From: Gammaproteobacteria bacterium
GTDB taxonomy: Bacteria > Pseudomonadota > Gammaproteobacteria > Pseudomonadales > Oleiphilaceae
Length of the DNA: 5,822 nt
Direction of reading: 5' to 3'
Assembly (NCBI GenBank): GCA_003695085.1
Contig: RFIV01000351.1
Span: 1 to 5,822, forward strand
The translations under genes were made by a program, and so were the position numbers. This document shows positions 1-5,312 of this stretch, one piece after another (positions within the stretch are counted from its first letter, which is position 1; each line of letters begins with the position of its first letter). The notes under the pieces are model-generated. The model saw only the letters and a program-made list of their open reading frames with translations, was not told the origin of the DNA and searched no databases.

Positions 1-676
1 GCCCGAGCAGATCCGGTCGACGCTCCAGCGTACGCCTGAGGGCCTGTTCCCGCCGCCAGCGCGCGATGGCAGCATGATCCCCGCTGCGCAACACGTCTGG
101 CACACTCCGACCTTCGAATTCCAGGGGCCGGGTGTAGTGCGGGCAGTCCAGCAGCCCATCCGTGAACGAATCTTCCACCGCAGACCGCTCATGCCCCAAG
201 ACACCAGGCACCAGCCTTGCGATCCCGTCGATCACGGCCATGGCGGCAATTTCACCGCCACTCAATACAAAATCACCCAGAGACCACTCGGCATCAATCC
301 GGGTTTCAACCACCCGTTCATCAATACCTTCATAGCGGCCGCAAACCAGTATCAGCCCGGGCCAGCTCACAACCTCTTCGAGCAGCGCCTGATTCACCGG
401 GCGCCCCTGTGGCGACAGATACACCACCGGCGCACCTTCCGGTGCCTCTGCCCGCGCAGCATCGATCGCTGCACTCAGCGGCTCGGGCTTCATCAACATG
501 CCCGGACCACCCCCGTAGGGTCGGTCATCCACGGTACGGTGCACATCATGCGTGAAATCACGAGGATTCCACGCCCGAAAGCTCAGCCGCCCATCGCGGA
601 ACGCCCGCCCGGATACGCCTTCCTGCACCACCGGCGCAAACATGTCCGGAAACAGCGTGACCGCACCGAACCACAT
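1..676 (-). CDS. trmD: tRNA (guanine-N1)-methyltransferase TrmD, 3' end cut off by window edge
   Basis: TrmD methylates G37 of tRNAs with a G at position 36, using S-adenosylmethionine, and so prevents +1 frameshifting; it works in the cytoplasm as a dimer. Reading the complement from the ATG at 676-674 gives 225 residues that run off the left edge; E. coli TrmD is 255, so about 30 C-terminal residues are missing. The N-terminus MWFGAVTLFPDMF is typical. Visible SPOUT-fold signatures are RTVDDRPYGGGPGM (47-60), YLSPQGR (86-92), LVCGRYEGIDERV (110-122) and GDFVLSGGE (134-142), which form the trefoil-knot AdoMet site, then EDSF and LLDCPHYTRP (168-184). Arg154 and Asp169, the tRNA-binding and catalytic residues in E. 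coli numbering, are both in place. Only one base separates the rimM stop from this ATG and no strong Shine-Dalgarno is seen, so translation is probably coupled to rimM. rplS normally follows trmD and would lie beyond the edge. Confidence 0.98.
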   Translation of the reverse strand, partial: MWFGAVTLFPDMFAPVVQEGVSGRAFRDGRLSFRAWNPRDFTHDVHRTVDDRPYGGGPGMLMKPEPLSAAIDAARAEAPEGAPVVYLSPQGRPVNQALLEEVVSWPGLILVCGRYEGIDERVVETRIDAEWSLGDFVLSGGEIAAMAVIDGIARLVPGVLGHERSAVEDSFTDGLLDCPHYTRPLEFEGRSVPDVLRSGDHAAIARWRREQALRRTLERRPDLLG

Positions 677-677
677 G

Positions 678-1202
678 TCAGTAGTCCGGATCCCAGTTCA
701 CAACCATCTGGCCAGCGTCCAGATCTACCGATTGCACCACCTGTTCCGGCAGCCAGGGAATCAGGCACTCCCGCCCCCAGCTCTGTGCCTTCTCTGCGCG
801 CACAACCAATACATCGTTGGCACCGGTTTCCATCAAGCGCACAACACGCCCCAGCTCCCGGCCGCCTGTATCCCGGACACTCAGCCCTTCCAGCTGATAC
901 CAGTAATACTCACCCTCCGGCAGTTCCGGCAGCTCGCTCACAGCCACCTGAATATCCATGCCGGCCAGCTGTTCGGCGGCTGTCCGATCCGTCACACCGT
1001 CCAGACGCACCACCCAGCCTTTGCTGTGCGGGCGCCAGTCCAGCACCTTGACGGAGCGTGGCTCACGATTTTCACCTGTCAGCCACCAGCCACCGTATTC
1101 AAATACATTCTCGGCCGGGTCGGTAAAGCTGCTCACCTTGACCCAGCCCTTGATGCCCCAGGCAGCACCCAGACGCCCGACAGTGGTTCTGCGTCCTGCC
1201 AT
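678..1202 (-). CDS. rimM: Ribosome maturation factor RimM (16S rRNA processing)
   Basis: RimM binds free 30S subunits, contacts S19 and helps mature the 3' (head) domain of 16S rRNA. The protein has 174 residues against 182 in E. coli. Its N-terminal beta-barrel domain covers about residues 6-88, with the family signature GRLGAAWGIKGWVKV (9-23) and the segment GVTDRTAAEQLAG (69-81). The C-terminal PRC-barrel domain runs from about 95 to the end and includes YYWYQLEGL (99-107), ETGANDVLVV (125-134) and LIPW (147-150). The ATG at 1202-1200 is chosen because it places the GxxGxxxGxxG-like signature at the usual distance from the N-terminus and lies 6 bases after the rpsP stop. That ATG is inside a strong predicted hairpin (1196-1228) and has no good free Shine-Dalgarno, which fits coupling to rpsP translation. 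The gene ends 1 base before trmD. Confidence 0.97.
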   Translation of the reverse strand: MAGRRTTVGRLGAAWGIKGWVKVSSFTDPAENVFEYGGWWLTGENREPRSVKVLDWRPHSKGWVVRLDGVTDRTAAEQLAGMDIQVAVSELPELPEGEYYWYQLEGLSVRDTGGRELGRVVRLMETGANDVLVVRAEKAQSWGRECLIPWLPEQVVQSVDLDAGQMVVNWDPDY

Positions 1203-1228
1203 TCAGGCTCAGGCTGCCTGACTGGCAG
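1196..1228 (-). promoter_or_regulatory. mRNA hairpin enclosing rpsP stop and rimM start codon
   Basis: In the transcript, CTGCCAGTCAGGC (plus-strand 1228-1216) can pair with GCCTGAATGGCAG (1208-1196). Twelve of 13 positions pair, with one G·A mismatch, around a 7-base loop AGCCTGA whose last three bases are the rpsP stop. The 3' arm holds the rimM ATG; its A is the mismatched base and its TG is paired. A tandem GCCTGA repeat offers an alternative pairing for the 5' arm. No T tract follows, so a terminator is unlikely. Inference: the stem masks rimM initiation unless ribosomes terminating on rpsP open it. Known background: in the E. coli trmD operon, RimM and TrmD are made far less than S16 and L19 through translational control. 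Confidence 0.6.
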
Positions 1229-1463
1229 CGTTTTCCTTGATCAGGTCAGCGACACGGTCGGACAGCTGAGCGCCCTGGCTTACCCAGTGCTCAATCCGAG
1301 CCGTATCAATGCGAATGCGCTCTTCCTGGCCGCGGGCCAGCGGGTTGAAAAAGCCCACACGCTCGATGAAACGACCATCACGCGCGTTGCGGCTGTCGGT
1401 CACAGTGATGTAGTAGAAGGGGCGCTTCTTGGAGCCGCCACGTGCCAAACGGATCTTTACCAT
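1209..1463 (-). CDS. rpsP: 30S ribosomal protein S16
   Basis: S16 is an early-assembling 30S protein that binds 16S rRNA in the body of the small subunit. The product is 84 residues (82 in E. coli). It begins MVKIRLARGGSKKRPFYYIT (1-20), continues with VTDSRNARDGRFIERVGFFNP (21-41), and contains RIDTARIEHWVSQGAQLSDRV (51-71), all diagnostic of the family. An in-frame ATG 14 codons upstream (1505) would add MFEQSKRKNRIQTT, which S16 proteins lack, so the ATG at 1463-1461 is chosen. An AGGA (plus 1478-1475) sits 11 bases before it, a slightly long but usable spacing. The gene follows ffh by 103 bases, with its own promoter in the gap, and is followed by rimM after 6 bases. Its last codons and stop form the 5' arm and loop of the hairpin that covers the rimM start. 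Confidence 0.98.
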   Translation of the reverse strand: MVKIRLARGGSKKRPFYYITVTDSRNARDGRFIERVGFFNPLARGQEERIRIDTARIEHWVSQGAQLSDRVADLIKENAASQAA

Positions 1464-1474
1464 CGTCGTCTGTA

Positions 1475-1478
1475 TCCT
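1475..1478 (-). promoter_or_regulatory. Ribosome binding site of rpsP
   Basis: The complement reads AGGA, 11 bases upstream of the ATG at 1463-1461. It supports this start over the in-frame ATG at 1505, which has no purine-rich motif at a suitable distance. Confidence 0.6.
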
Positions 1479-1529
1479 GTTTTTACGTTTCGATTGCTCA
1501 AACAATCATCTATATCAGAAAGGGCGCAT

Positions 1530-1558
1530 ATTCTACGCAACTTTTCAAGATTTGAAAA
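1530..1558 (-). promoter_or_regulatory. Candidate sigma70 promoter for rpsP-rimM-trmD
   Basis: On the minus strand, TTTTCA (1558-1553, 4 of 6 matches to TTGACA) and TAGAAT (1535-1530, 5 of 6 matches to TATAAT) are separated by 17 bases. The -10 box is followed by the GC-rich stretch ATGCGCCC, a discriminator type common at stringently controlled, growth-rate-regulated ribosomal promoters. The predicted start near 1523 would leave a leader of about 60 bases before the rpsP ATG. The region between ffh and rpsP is AT-rich compared with its surroundings. A 7-base inverted repeat (1542-1558) overlaps the -35 box. No intrinsic terminator is seen after ffh, so read-through from ffh is also possible. 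Confidence 0.6.
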
Positions 1559-1566
1559 CCGCTTTT

Positions 1567-2946
1567 TTACTTGAAGCGACCCATCGGTGGCATCCCGCCC
1601 CCGGGCGGCATCATTCCTTTCATGCCACGCATCATGTTCGCCAGGTTCCCCTTCTTCATTTTCTTCATCATCTTCTGCATTTGCTTGTGCTGCTTGAGCA
1701 GACGATTGACGTCCTGAATCTGGGTCCCCGAACCGGCCGCAATACGCCGCTTGCGGGAGTTGTTGATCACATCCGGGTAGCGGCGCTCCTGAACGGTCAT
1801 GGAATTGATGATCGCTTCCATCTGGGTGAACAGCTTGTCATTCACCTGCTGCTGGATCTGCTGGGACATCCCGCTCATGCCCGGGAGCTTGTCGAGCATG
1901 GCGCTCATGCCACCCATGCGCTTCATCTGCTCCAGCTGATCCTTGAAATCCTCCAGGTCAAAACCCTTGCCCTTGACGAATTTCTTCGTCAGCTTTTCGG
2001 CCTTGGCCTTGTCGATCTTGCGCTCGGCCTCCTCGATCAGAGACAGCACATCTCCCATACCCAGAATGCGGGAGGCAATACGATCAGGATGGAAGGGCTC
2101 CAGAGCATCGGTCTTCTCCCCCACCCCCATGAACTTGATGGGCTTGCCCGTGATATGGCGAACCGAGAGCGCCGCGCCGCCGCGTGCATCACCGTCCGCC
2201 TTGGTCAGAATCACGCCCGTCAACGGCAAGGCATCATTAAAGGCCTTGGCCGTATTGGCGGCATCCTGCCCCGTCATGGCATCCACCACGAAGAGGGTCT
2301 CAATGGGGTTGATGGCGGCATGCAGGCGGCGGATCTCGCCCATCATGTCTTCATCTATATGCAGCCGGCCCGCGGTATCCACGATCACGACATCCGCTGC
2401 AGACCGCCGTGCTGCCTCAATAGCACCTTGTGCTATGTCGACCGGATCCTGATCGGGCGAACTCGGATGAAAGAGCGCCCCGACGTCACCCGCCAGTGTC
2501 TCCAGCTGCTTGATGGCGGCCGGACGATAGATATCGGCACTGACCACCAGTACCTTCTTTTTCTGACGCTCTTTCAGAAAGCGCGCCAGCTTGGCAACGC
2601 TGGTGGTTTTACCCGCACCCTGAAGGCCCGCCATGAGAATGACTGCCGGTGGCTGACAACGCAGGGAGAGCTCGGCATTGGTGGCCCCCATGACCGCCTC
2701 GAGCTCCTGCTGCACGATGCGCACAAAGGCCTGACCAGGTGTGAGGCTGCGCATGACCTCCTGACCCACCGCCTTCTGCCGGACTTTTTCAACAAAGTCC
2801 TTGACGACTGGCAGTGCCACGTCAGCCTCAAGCAGGGCCTTGCGCACTTCACGCAGGGTCTCCTTGATATTGTCATCGGTCAGTTTCGCCTGGCCTGTGA
2901 TCTTGCGCAGGCTCTCGGAAAGGCGTTCGGTCAGATTCTCGAACAT
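1567..2946 (-). CDS. ffh: Signal recognition particle protein Ffh (SRP54 GTPase)
   Basis: Ffh binds 4.5S RNA and hydrophobic signal sequences of nascent inner-membrane proteins, and docks with FtsY to deliver ribosomes to SecYEG. It has 459 residues (453 in E. coli). The N domain (about 1-90) contains ALLEADVALPVV (37-48). The G domain has the P-loop GLQGAGKTT (107-115), the DTAGR motif (190-194), TKADGD (248-253) and GVGEKTDALEPFHPDRIASR (274-293). The methionine-rich M domain (about 325-459) has the 4.5S RNA-binding helix SRKRRIAAGSG (397-407), MKKMKKG (427-433) and a Met/Gly/Pro-rich tail. A GTG two codons upstream (2952) is also open, but ATG 2946 gives the family N-terminus MFENLTERL and lies 10 bases from a GGGAG. 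It is the first gene of the minus-strand group and is divergent from the ypjD-like gene. Confidence 0.99.
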   Translation of the reverse strand: MFENLTERLSESLRKITGQAKLTDDNIKETLREVRKALLEADVALPVVKDFVEKVRQKAVGQEVMRSLTPGQAFVRIVQQELEAVMGATNAELSLRCQPPAVILMAGLQGAGKTTSVAKLARFLKERQKKKVLVVSADIYRPAAIKQLETLAGDVGALFHPSSPDQDPVDIAQGAIEAARRSAADVVIVDTAGRLHIDEDMMGEIRRLHAAINPIETLFVVDAMTGQDAANTAKAFNDALPLTGVILTKADGDARGGAALSVRHITGKPIKFMGVGEKTDALEPFHPDRIASRILGMGDVLSLIEEAERKIDKAKAEKLTKKFVKGKGFDLEDFKDQLEQMKRMGGMSAMLDKLPGMSGMSQQIQQQVNDKLFTQMEAIINSMTVQERRYPDVINNSRKRRIAAGSGTQIQDVNRLLKQHKQMQKMMKKMKKGNLANMMRGMKGMMPPGGGMPPMGRFK

Positions 2947-2956
2947 GGCCACCAGA

Positions 2957-2961
2957 CTCCC
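2957..2961 (-). promoter_or_regulatory. Ribosome binding site deciding the ffh start
   Basis: The complement reads GGGAG. It lies 10 bases before the ATG at 2946-2944, but only 4 bases before the alternative GTG at 2952-2950. The spacing therefore favours the ATG, in agreement with homologous N-termini. Confidence 0.65.
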
Positions 2962-2989
2962 GGGTGCATGAATTATTCTGAGCTGGCGG

Positions 2990-3018
2990 ATTATACATGC
3001 TTTGCCCGGGGCTGACGA
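2990..3018 (-). promoter_or_regulatory. Candidate sigma70 promoter for ffh
   Basis: On the minus strand a perfect -10 TATAAT (2995-2990) lies 17 bases after TCGTCA (3018-3013), which matches TTGACA at 4 of 6 positions. The predicted start near 2983 leaves a leader of about 37 bases with the GGGAG site near its end. It is the only consensus -10 hexamer in the divergent region. Confidence 0.6.
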
Positions 3019-3036
3019 GGGAGAGACACCGGGGAC

Positions 3037-3065
3037 TGTACAAGCCTGTCACCGCCCCCTATCAT
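3037..3065 (+). promoter_or_regulatory. Candidate promoter for the ypjD-corB pair
   Basis: TGTACA (3037-3042, 4 of 6 matches to the -35 consensus) and TATCAT (3060-3065, 5 of 6 matches to the -10 consensus) are separated by 17 bases. The predicted start is near 3072, about 27 bases before the ATG at 3099. It lies back to back with the ffh promoter, with the two -35 boxes about 18 bases apart in the 152-base divergent region. The call rests on spacing and partial consensus only. Confidence 0.4.
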
Positions 3066-3098
3066 TGGGGCTCTTCTGAATGGAACCTCGACTCATTG

Positions 3099-3905
3099 AT
3101 GACCGGTGTCACTATCTTGCTGGCCTTTCTGGCCGCGATAATGTCCGCAGCCAGCTGGGCACTGCAGTTCAGGCATTTCACGCAACGGCGCGCGGCAGTC
3201 TCACGAAGGGCGCTGGTTGCCGGCATTGTTGCCACGTCCCTGCACCTGACCCTGGCCTTTCGGCTCATCCGGGGTGCTGGCAGCTGGGATCTGGACTTTT
3301 TCAGCGCTGCTACCCTGGTCAGCGCCATCATCGCCGGCCTCACGCTGTACGTAGCCGCGACCAAGAAGATCGGCAACCTGCTGCTGTTTGTCCTGCCCAT
3401 CACGACCCTGTTCATCTTTACGGGCCTGCTCTCGCCCGGCGTTCCGACCACTGACCCGCAAGGGCTGGGACTCACCGCACACATCAGCCTGTCATTGCTG
3501 GCCTATGCCATTCTGAGTGTCGCCGCCGTGCAGTCGGTCCTGATTTACCTGCAGAACCGCCAGCTCAAGCACCATCATAACGGCCGCCTGCTGGGTGCAT
3601 TACCCCCCCTGCAGACCATGGAGCGCATCCTGTTCGAGCTGATCTATGCCGGCGCTGCCTTGCTGGCGCTGGCCATCGCACTCGGTTTCGCGTTCGTGGA
3701 CAACCTCTTTGCGCAACACCTGATACACAAGACCTTCTTTTCGCTGCTGTCGCTGGCGGTATTTCTGGTGCTCATCTTCGGGCATCGCATGCGCGGCTGG
3801 CGAGGGTTGGTGGCCGCGCGCTTCACGCTGCTTGGCTGCGTGCTGCTGATGCTCGGATTCTTCGGCAGCAAGCTGGTACTTGAGCTGATCCTCGGCAAGG
3901 CCTGA
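3099..3905 (+). CDS. ypjD: YpjD-like inner-membrane protein of the CcsA/CcmC cytochrome c assembly superfamily
   Basis: The 268-residue protein matches E. coli YpjD (263 aa) in length, hydropathy and motifs. About eight membrane helices can be drawn (roughly 4-22, 38-54, 68-86, 91-111, 124-150, 181-201, 210-229, 239-263). Conserved segments are AHISLSLLAYAILS (127-140), PPLQTMERILFELI (169-182) and FGHRMRGWRG (227-236). His128 and His229 sit where the superfamily places its haem-ligand histidines. The tryptophan-rich WWD motif of true haem-handling proteins is absent, so a cytochrome c role is uncertain. The start is chosen at ATG 3099, just before the first helix; a GGAA at 3082-3085 is a weak, distant Shine-Dalgarno, and TTG 3096 is an alternative. 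The frame is open back to an ATG at 2997, but that would overlap both promoters and add an unlikely polar extension. The stop lies 2 bases before the CNNM gene, indicating an operon. Confidence 0.9.
   Translation: MTGVTILLAFLAAIMSAASWALQFRHFTQRRAAVSRRALVAGIVATSLHLTLAFRLIRGAGSWDLDFFSAATLVSAIIAGLTLYVAATKKIGNLLLFVLPITTLFIFTGLLSPGVPTTDPQGLGLTAHISLSLLAYAILSVAAVQSVLIYLQNRQLKHHHNGRLLGALPPLQTMERILFELIYAGAALLALAIALGFAFVDNLFAQHLIHKTFFSLLSLAVFLVLIFGHRMRGWRGLVAARFTLLGCVLLMLGFFGSKLVLELILGKA
3897..3900 (+). promoter_or_regulatory. Ribosome binding site supporting the TTG start of the corB-like gene
   Basis: AAGG within the last codons of the ypjD-like gene lies 7 bases before the TTG at 3908. This ideal spacing supports the rare start codon. 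The next in-frame Met codons (residues 30-31) would remove the first membrane helix and the conserved SETG motif. Confidence 0.65.
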
Positions 3906-3907
3906 CC

Positions 3908-5167
3908 TTGAGCACACTGTCCGACACCACCTTGCTTGTCGCACTGGCCATCCTGATTGGCCTGTCTGCCTTTTTCTCAAGCTCCGAGACCGGCATGATG
4001 TCGCTCAACCGGTACCGGTTGCGACACCTGCGCAAACAGGGACACCGCAGTGCAGCACTTGCGAGCAAACTGCTCGAGCGACCGGATCAGCTGATTGGCG
4101 TGATCCTGATCGGCAACAATTTCGTCAACATCCTGGCGTCCTCCATTGCGACCCTGCTCGCATTGCGCCTCTGGGGTGAGGGGGGCATCGCCGCCGCGAC
4201 CTTCCTCCTCACGCTGATCATTCTCATTTTTGCCGAAGTGACGCCCAAGACCTATGCAGCCATCCATCCCGAGCGTATCGCCTTTCCGGCAGCCTACGTA
4301 CTGACACCCCTCTTGCGCCTGATGTACCCCCTGGTGTGGGCGGTCAACCTGCTTTCCGGCGCCCTGATGCGCATGATCGGGCTGCGCACCGAGCAGGCGG
4401 GCAGTGACCATTTGTCGCGCGATGAACTCAAGACACTTGTCCGTGAAGCAGGCGGCCGCATTCCGAAAAAGCACCAGGACATGCTGGTGGGCATCCTCGA
4501 ACTCGAGCAGGCCACCGTCGAGGACATCATGATCCCCCGCAATGAAATCAGCGGCATTGACCTGGAAGACAGTTTTGACGAGATCCTTGAGCTTCTGAAA
4601 GCGCCACCTCACACGCGTCTGCCGGTATACAGGGGCGATGTGAATGAAATCGTCGGCATGTTTCACACACGCAACGTCGGGCGCCTGTTGTCACAAGCGG
4701 AACCCAACAAGGCCCAACTGCTGCAACTGGCAAGGCCGCCTTACTTCATCCCCGAGGGCACGGCCCTGCATACCCTGCTCTACAACATGCAAAAGGAAAA
4801 GCGTCGCATTGGGGTCGTCGTGGATGAGTATGGTGAAGTGATCGGCCTGGCGACACTGGAAGATATTCTTGAAGAAATCGTCGGCGAGTTCACCACGGAC
4901 CTCACGCTTGCACAGGATGAAATTGCCAGACTAGAAGACGGCCTGTACCGCATCAGTGGCAGCACCCCCATACGGACTATCAACAAGGCACTGGACTGGA
5001 ACCTGCCCACGGACGGTCCCAAGACACTCAGCGGGCTGATCATCGAAGCACTGGAATTCATTCCGGATGAGGCCGTTTGCCTCAAGATCGGCGACTATCG
5101 GATCCAGGTGCAGCAAGTGATCGACAATCGTGTGCGCTCCGCGATCCTGTCACGCGCACCGGACTGA
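3908..5167 (+). CDS. corB: CNNM/CorB-family membrane protein (DUF21, CBS pair, CorC_HlyC), putative Mg2+ transporter
   Basis: This is an orthologue of E. coli YfjD/CorB, 419 residues against about 428. The family is linked to Mg2+ export and cobalt resistance; transport has been shown for some prokaryotic CorB/CorC proteins, so the substrate here is inferred. The DUF21/CNNM membrane domain (about 1-160) contains FFSSSETGMMSLNRYRLRHL (22-41), IGNNFVNILASS (68-79) and FAEVTPKT (108-115). Ser24-26, Asn70-71 and Glu110 match the conserved polar residues of the ion site. A linker leads to two CBS repeats (about 203-262 and 270-328) with VEDIMIPRNEI (204-214), VVVDEYGEV (303-311) and TLEDILEEIVGE (316-327). 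A C-terminal CorC_HlyC domain (about 335-415) follows. Translation starts at TTG 3908, 2 bases after the ypjD stop, with AAGG 7 bases upstream; the N-terminus aligns with YfjD. Confidence 0.95.
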   Translation: MSTLSDTTLLVALAILIGLSAFFSSSETGMMSLNRYRLRHLRKQGHRSAALASKLLERPDQLIGVILIGNNFVNILASSIATLLALRLWGEGGIAAATFLLTLIILIFAEVTPKTYAAIHPERIAFPAAYVLTPLLRLMYPLVWAVNLLSGALMRMIGLRTEQAGSDHLSRDELKTLVREAGGRIPKKHQDMLVGILELEQATVEDIMIPRNEISGIDLEDSFDEILELLKAPPHTRLPVYRGDVNEIVGMFHTRNVGRLLSQAEPNKAQLLQLARPPYFIPEGTALHTLLYNMQKEKRRIGVVVDEYGEVIGLATLEDILEEIVGEFTTDLTLAQDEIARLEDGLYRISGSTPIRTINKALDWNLPTDGPKTLSGLIIEALEFIPDEAVCLKIGDYRIQVQQVIDNRVRSAILSRAPD

Positions 5168-5204
5168 AAACCCGGCGCCTGCCTCGCCTGTTATTCTGGC
5201 ATCT

Positions 5205-5264
5205 TATAACCCTCTCAGGGATAGATCAGGATCGTATAACCGAGCAATTGACTAAACTATAACC
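5205..5264 (+). repeat. Three direct copies of TATAACC in the intergenic region
   Basis: TATAACC occurs at 5205-5211, 5235-5241 and 5258-5264, spaced 30 and 23 bases apart, in the 145-base gap between the corB-like and Yip1 genes. Each copy resembles a -10 box, but none has a convincing -35 box 16-18 bases upstream. They could be protein-binding half-sites or chance in an AT-rich stretch. Confidence 0.3.
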
Positions 5265-5276
5265 ACCCTCCATAGT
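5248..5276 (+). promoter_or_regulatory. Candidate promoter for the Yip1-family gene
   Basis: TTGACT (5248-5253, 5 of 6 matches to the -35 consensus) and CATAGT (5271-5276, 4 of 6 matches to the -10 consensus) are 17 bases apart. The predicted start near 5283 leaves a leader of about 30 bases. The spacer and -10 box are covered by the dyad at 5253-5279, which suggests repression or activation at this promoter. No clear intrinsic terminator is visible between 5168 and this point. Confidence 0.4.
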
Positions 5277-5279
5277 TTA
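5253..5279. repeat. Operator-like inverted repeat TAAACTAT-N11-ATAGTTTA
   Basis: Perfect 8-base arms at 5253-5260 and 5272-5279 flank an 11-base C-rich spacer. The dyad overlaps the candidate -35/-10 region of the Yip1 gene. AATTGAC occurs on both sides, at 5246-5252 and 5279-5285. The geometry is that of a dimeric regulator site. As an RNA or DNA hairpin it would be AT-rich and weak, with no T tract, so it is unlikely to be a terminator. Confidence 0.45.
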
Positions 5280-5301
5280 ATTGACAATAATCAAAACTAA
5301 T

Positions 5302-5305
5302 GGAG
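5302..5305 (+). promoter_or_regulatory. Ribosome binding site of the Yip1-family gene
   Basis: GGAG lies 7 bases before the ATG at 5313, an ideal spacing. It sets this start apart from the out-of-frame ATG at 5300. Confidence 0.75.
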
Positions 5306-5312
5306 ACGCCGC

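Noticed and set aside
672..677. ACATGT palindrome at the trmD start codon
   Set aside because: Six bases, with no extended pairing around the rimM-trmD junction; expected by chance.
1464..1505. 14-residue extension of S16 from ATG 1505
   Set aside because: S16 proteins begin MVxIRLAR, and the AGGA site serves the internal ATG at 1463.
1492..1507. Small hairpin (GATTG/CAATC, 6-base loop) in the rpsP leader
   Set aside because: Only 5 pairs plus a possible G·U, AT-rich, with no T tract or conserved leader motif; too weak to call an autoregulatory site.
74..1574. Two overlapping long plus-strand open frames opposite trmD, rimM and rpsP
   Set aside because: They are rich in Pro, His, Arg and Ser, have no domain signature and lie antisense to three firmly identified genes.
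1429..3015. Long open frame on the plus strand opposite all of ffh (528 codons)
   Set aside because: It is antisense to a clearly conserved gene. The translation is His/Leu/Arg-rich without recognisable motifs, as expected for an antisense shadow in GC-rich codon usage.
2997..3098. N-terminal extension of the ypjD-like protein from ATG 2997
   Set aside because: It would start within a few bases of the ffh -10 box and upstream of the candidate ypjD promoter. The added residues are polar and not found in the family.
5210..5220. CCCT-CTC-AGGG as a terminator after the corB-like gene
   Set aside because: Only 4 pairs and no T tract follows.
5281..5309. Perfect TTGACA (5281-5286) as a -35 box
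   Set aside because: The bases 17 further on (AGACGC) are not a -10 box, and the transcript would begin at or after the Yip1 start codon. TTGACT at 5248 fits better.
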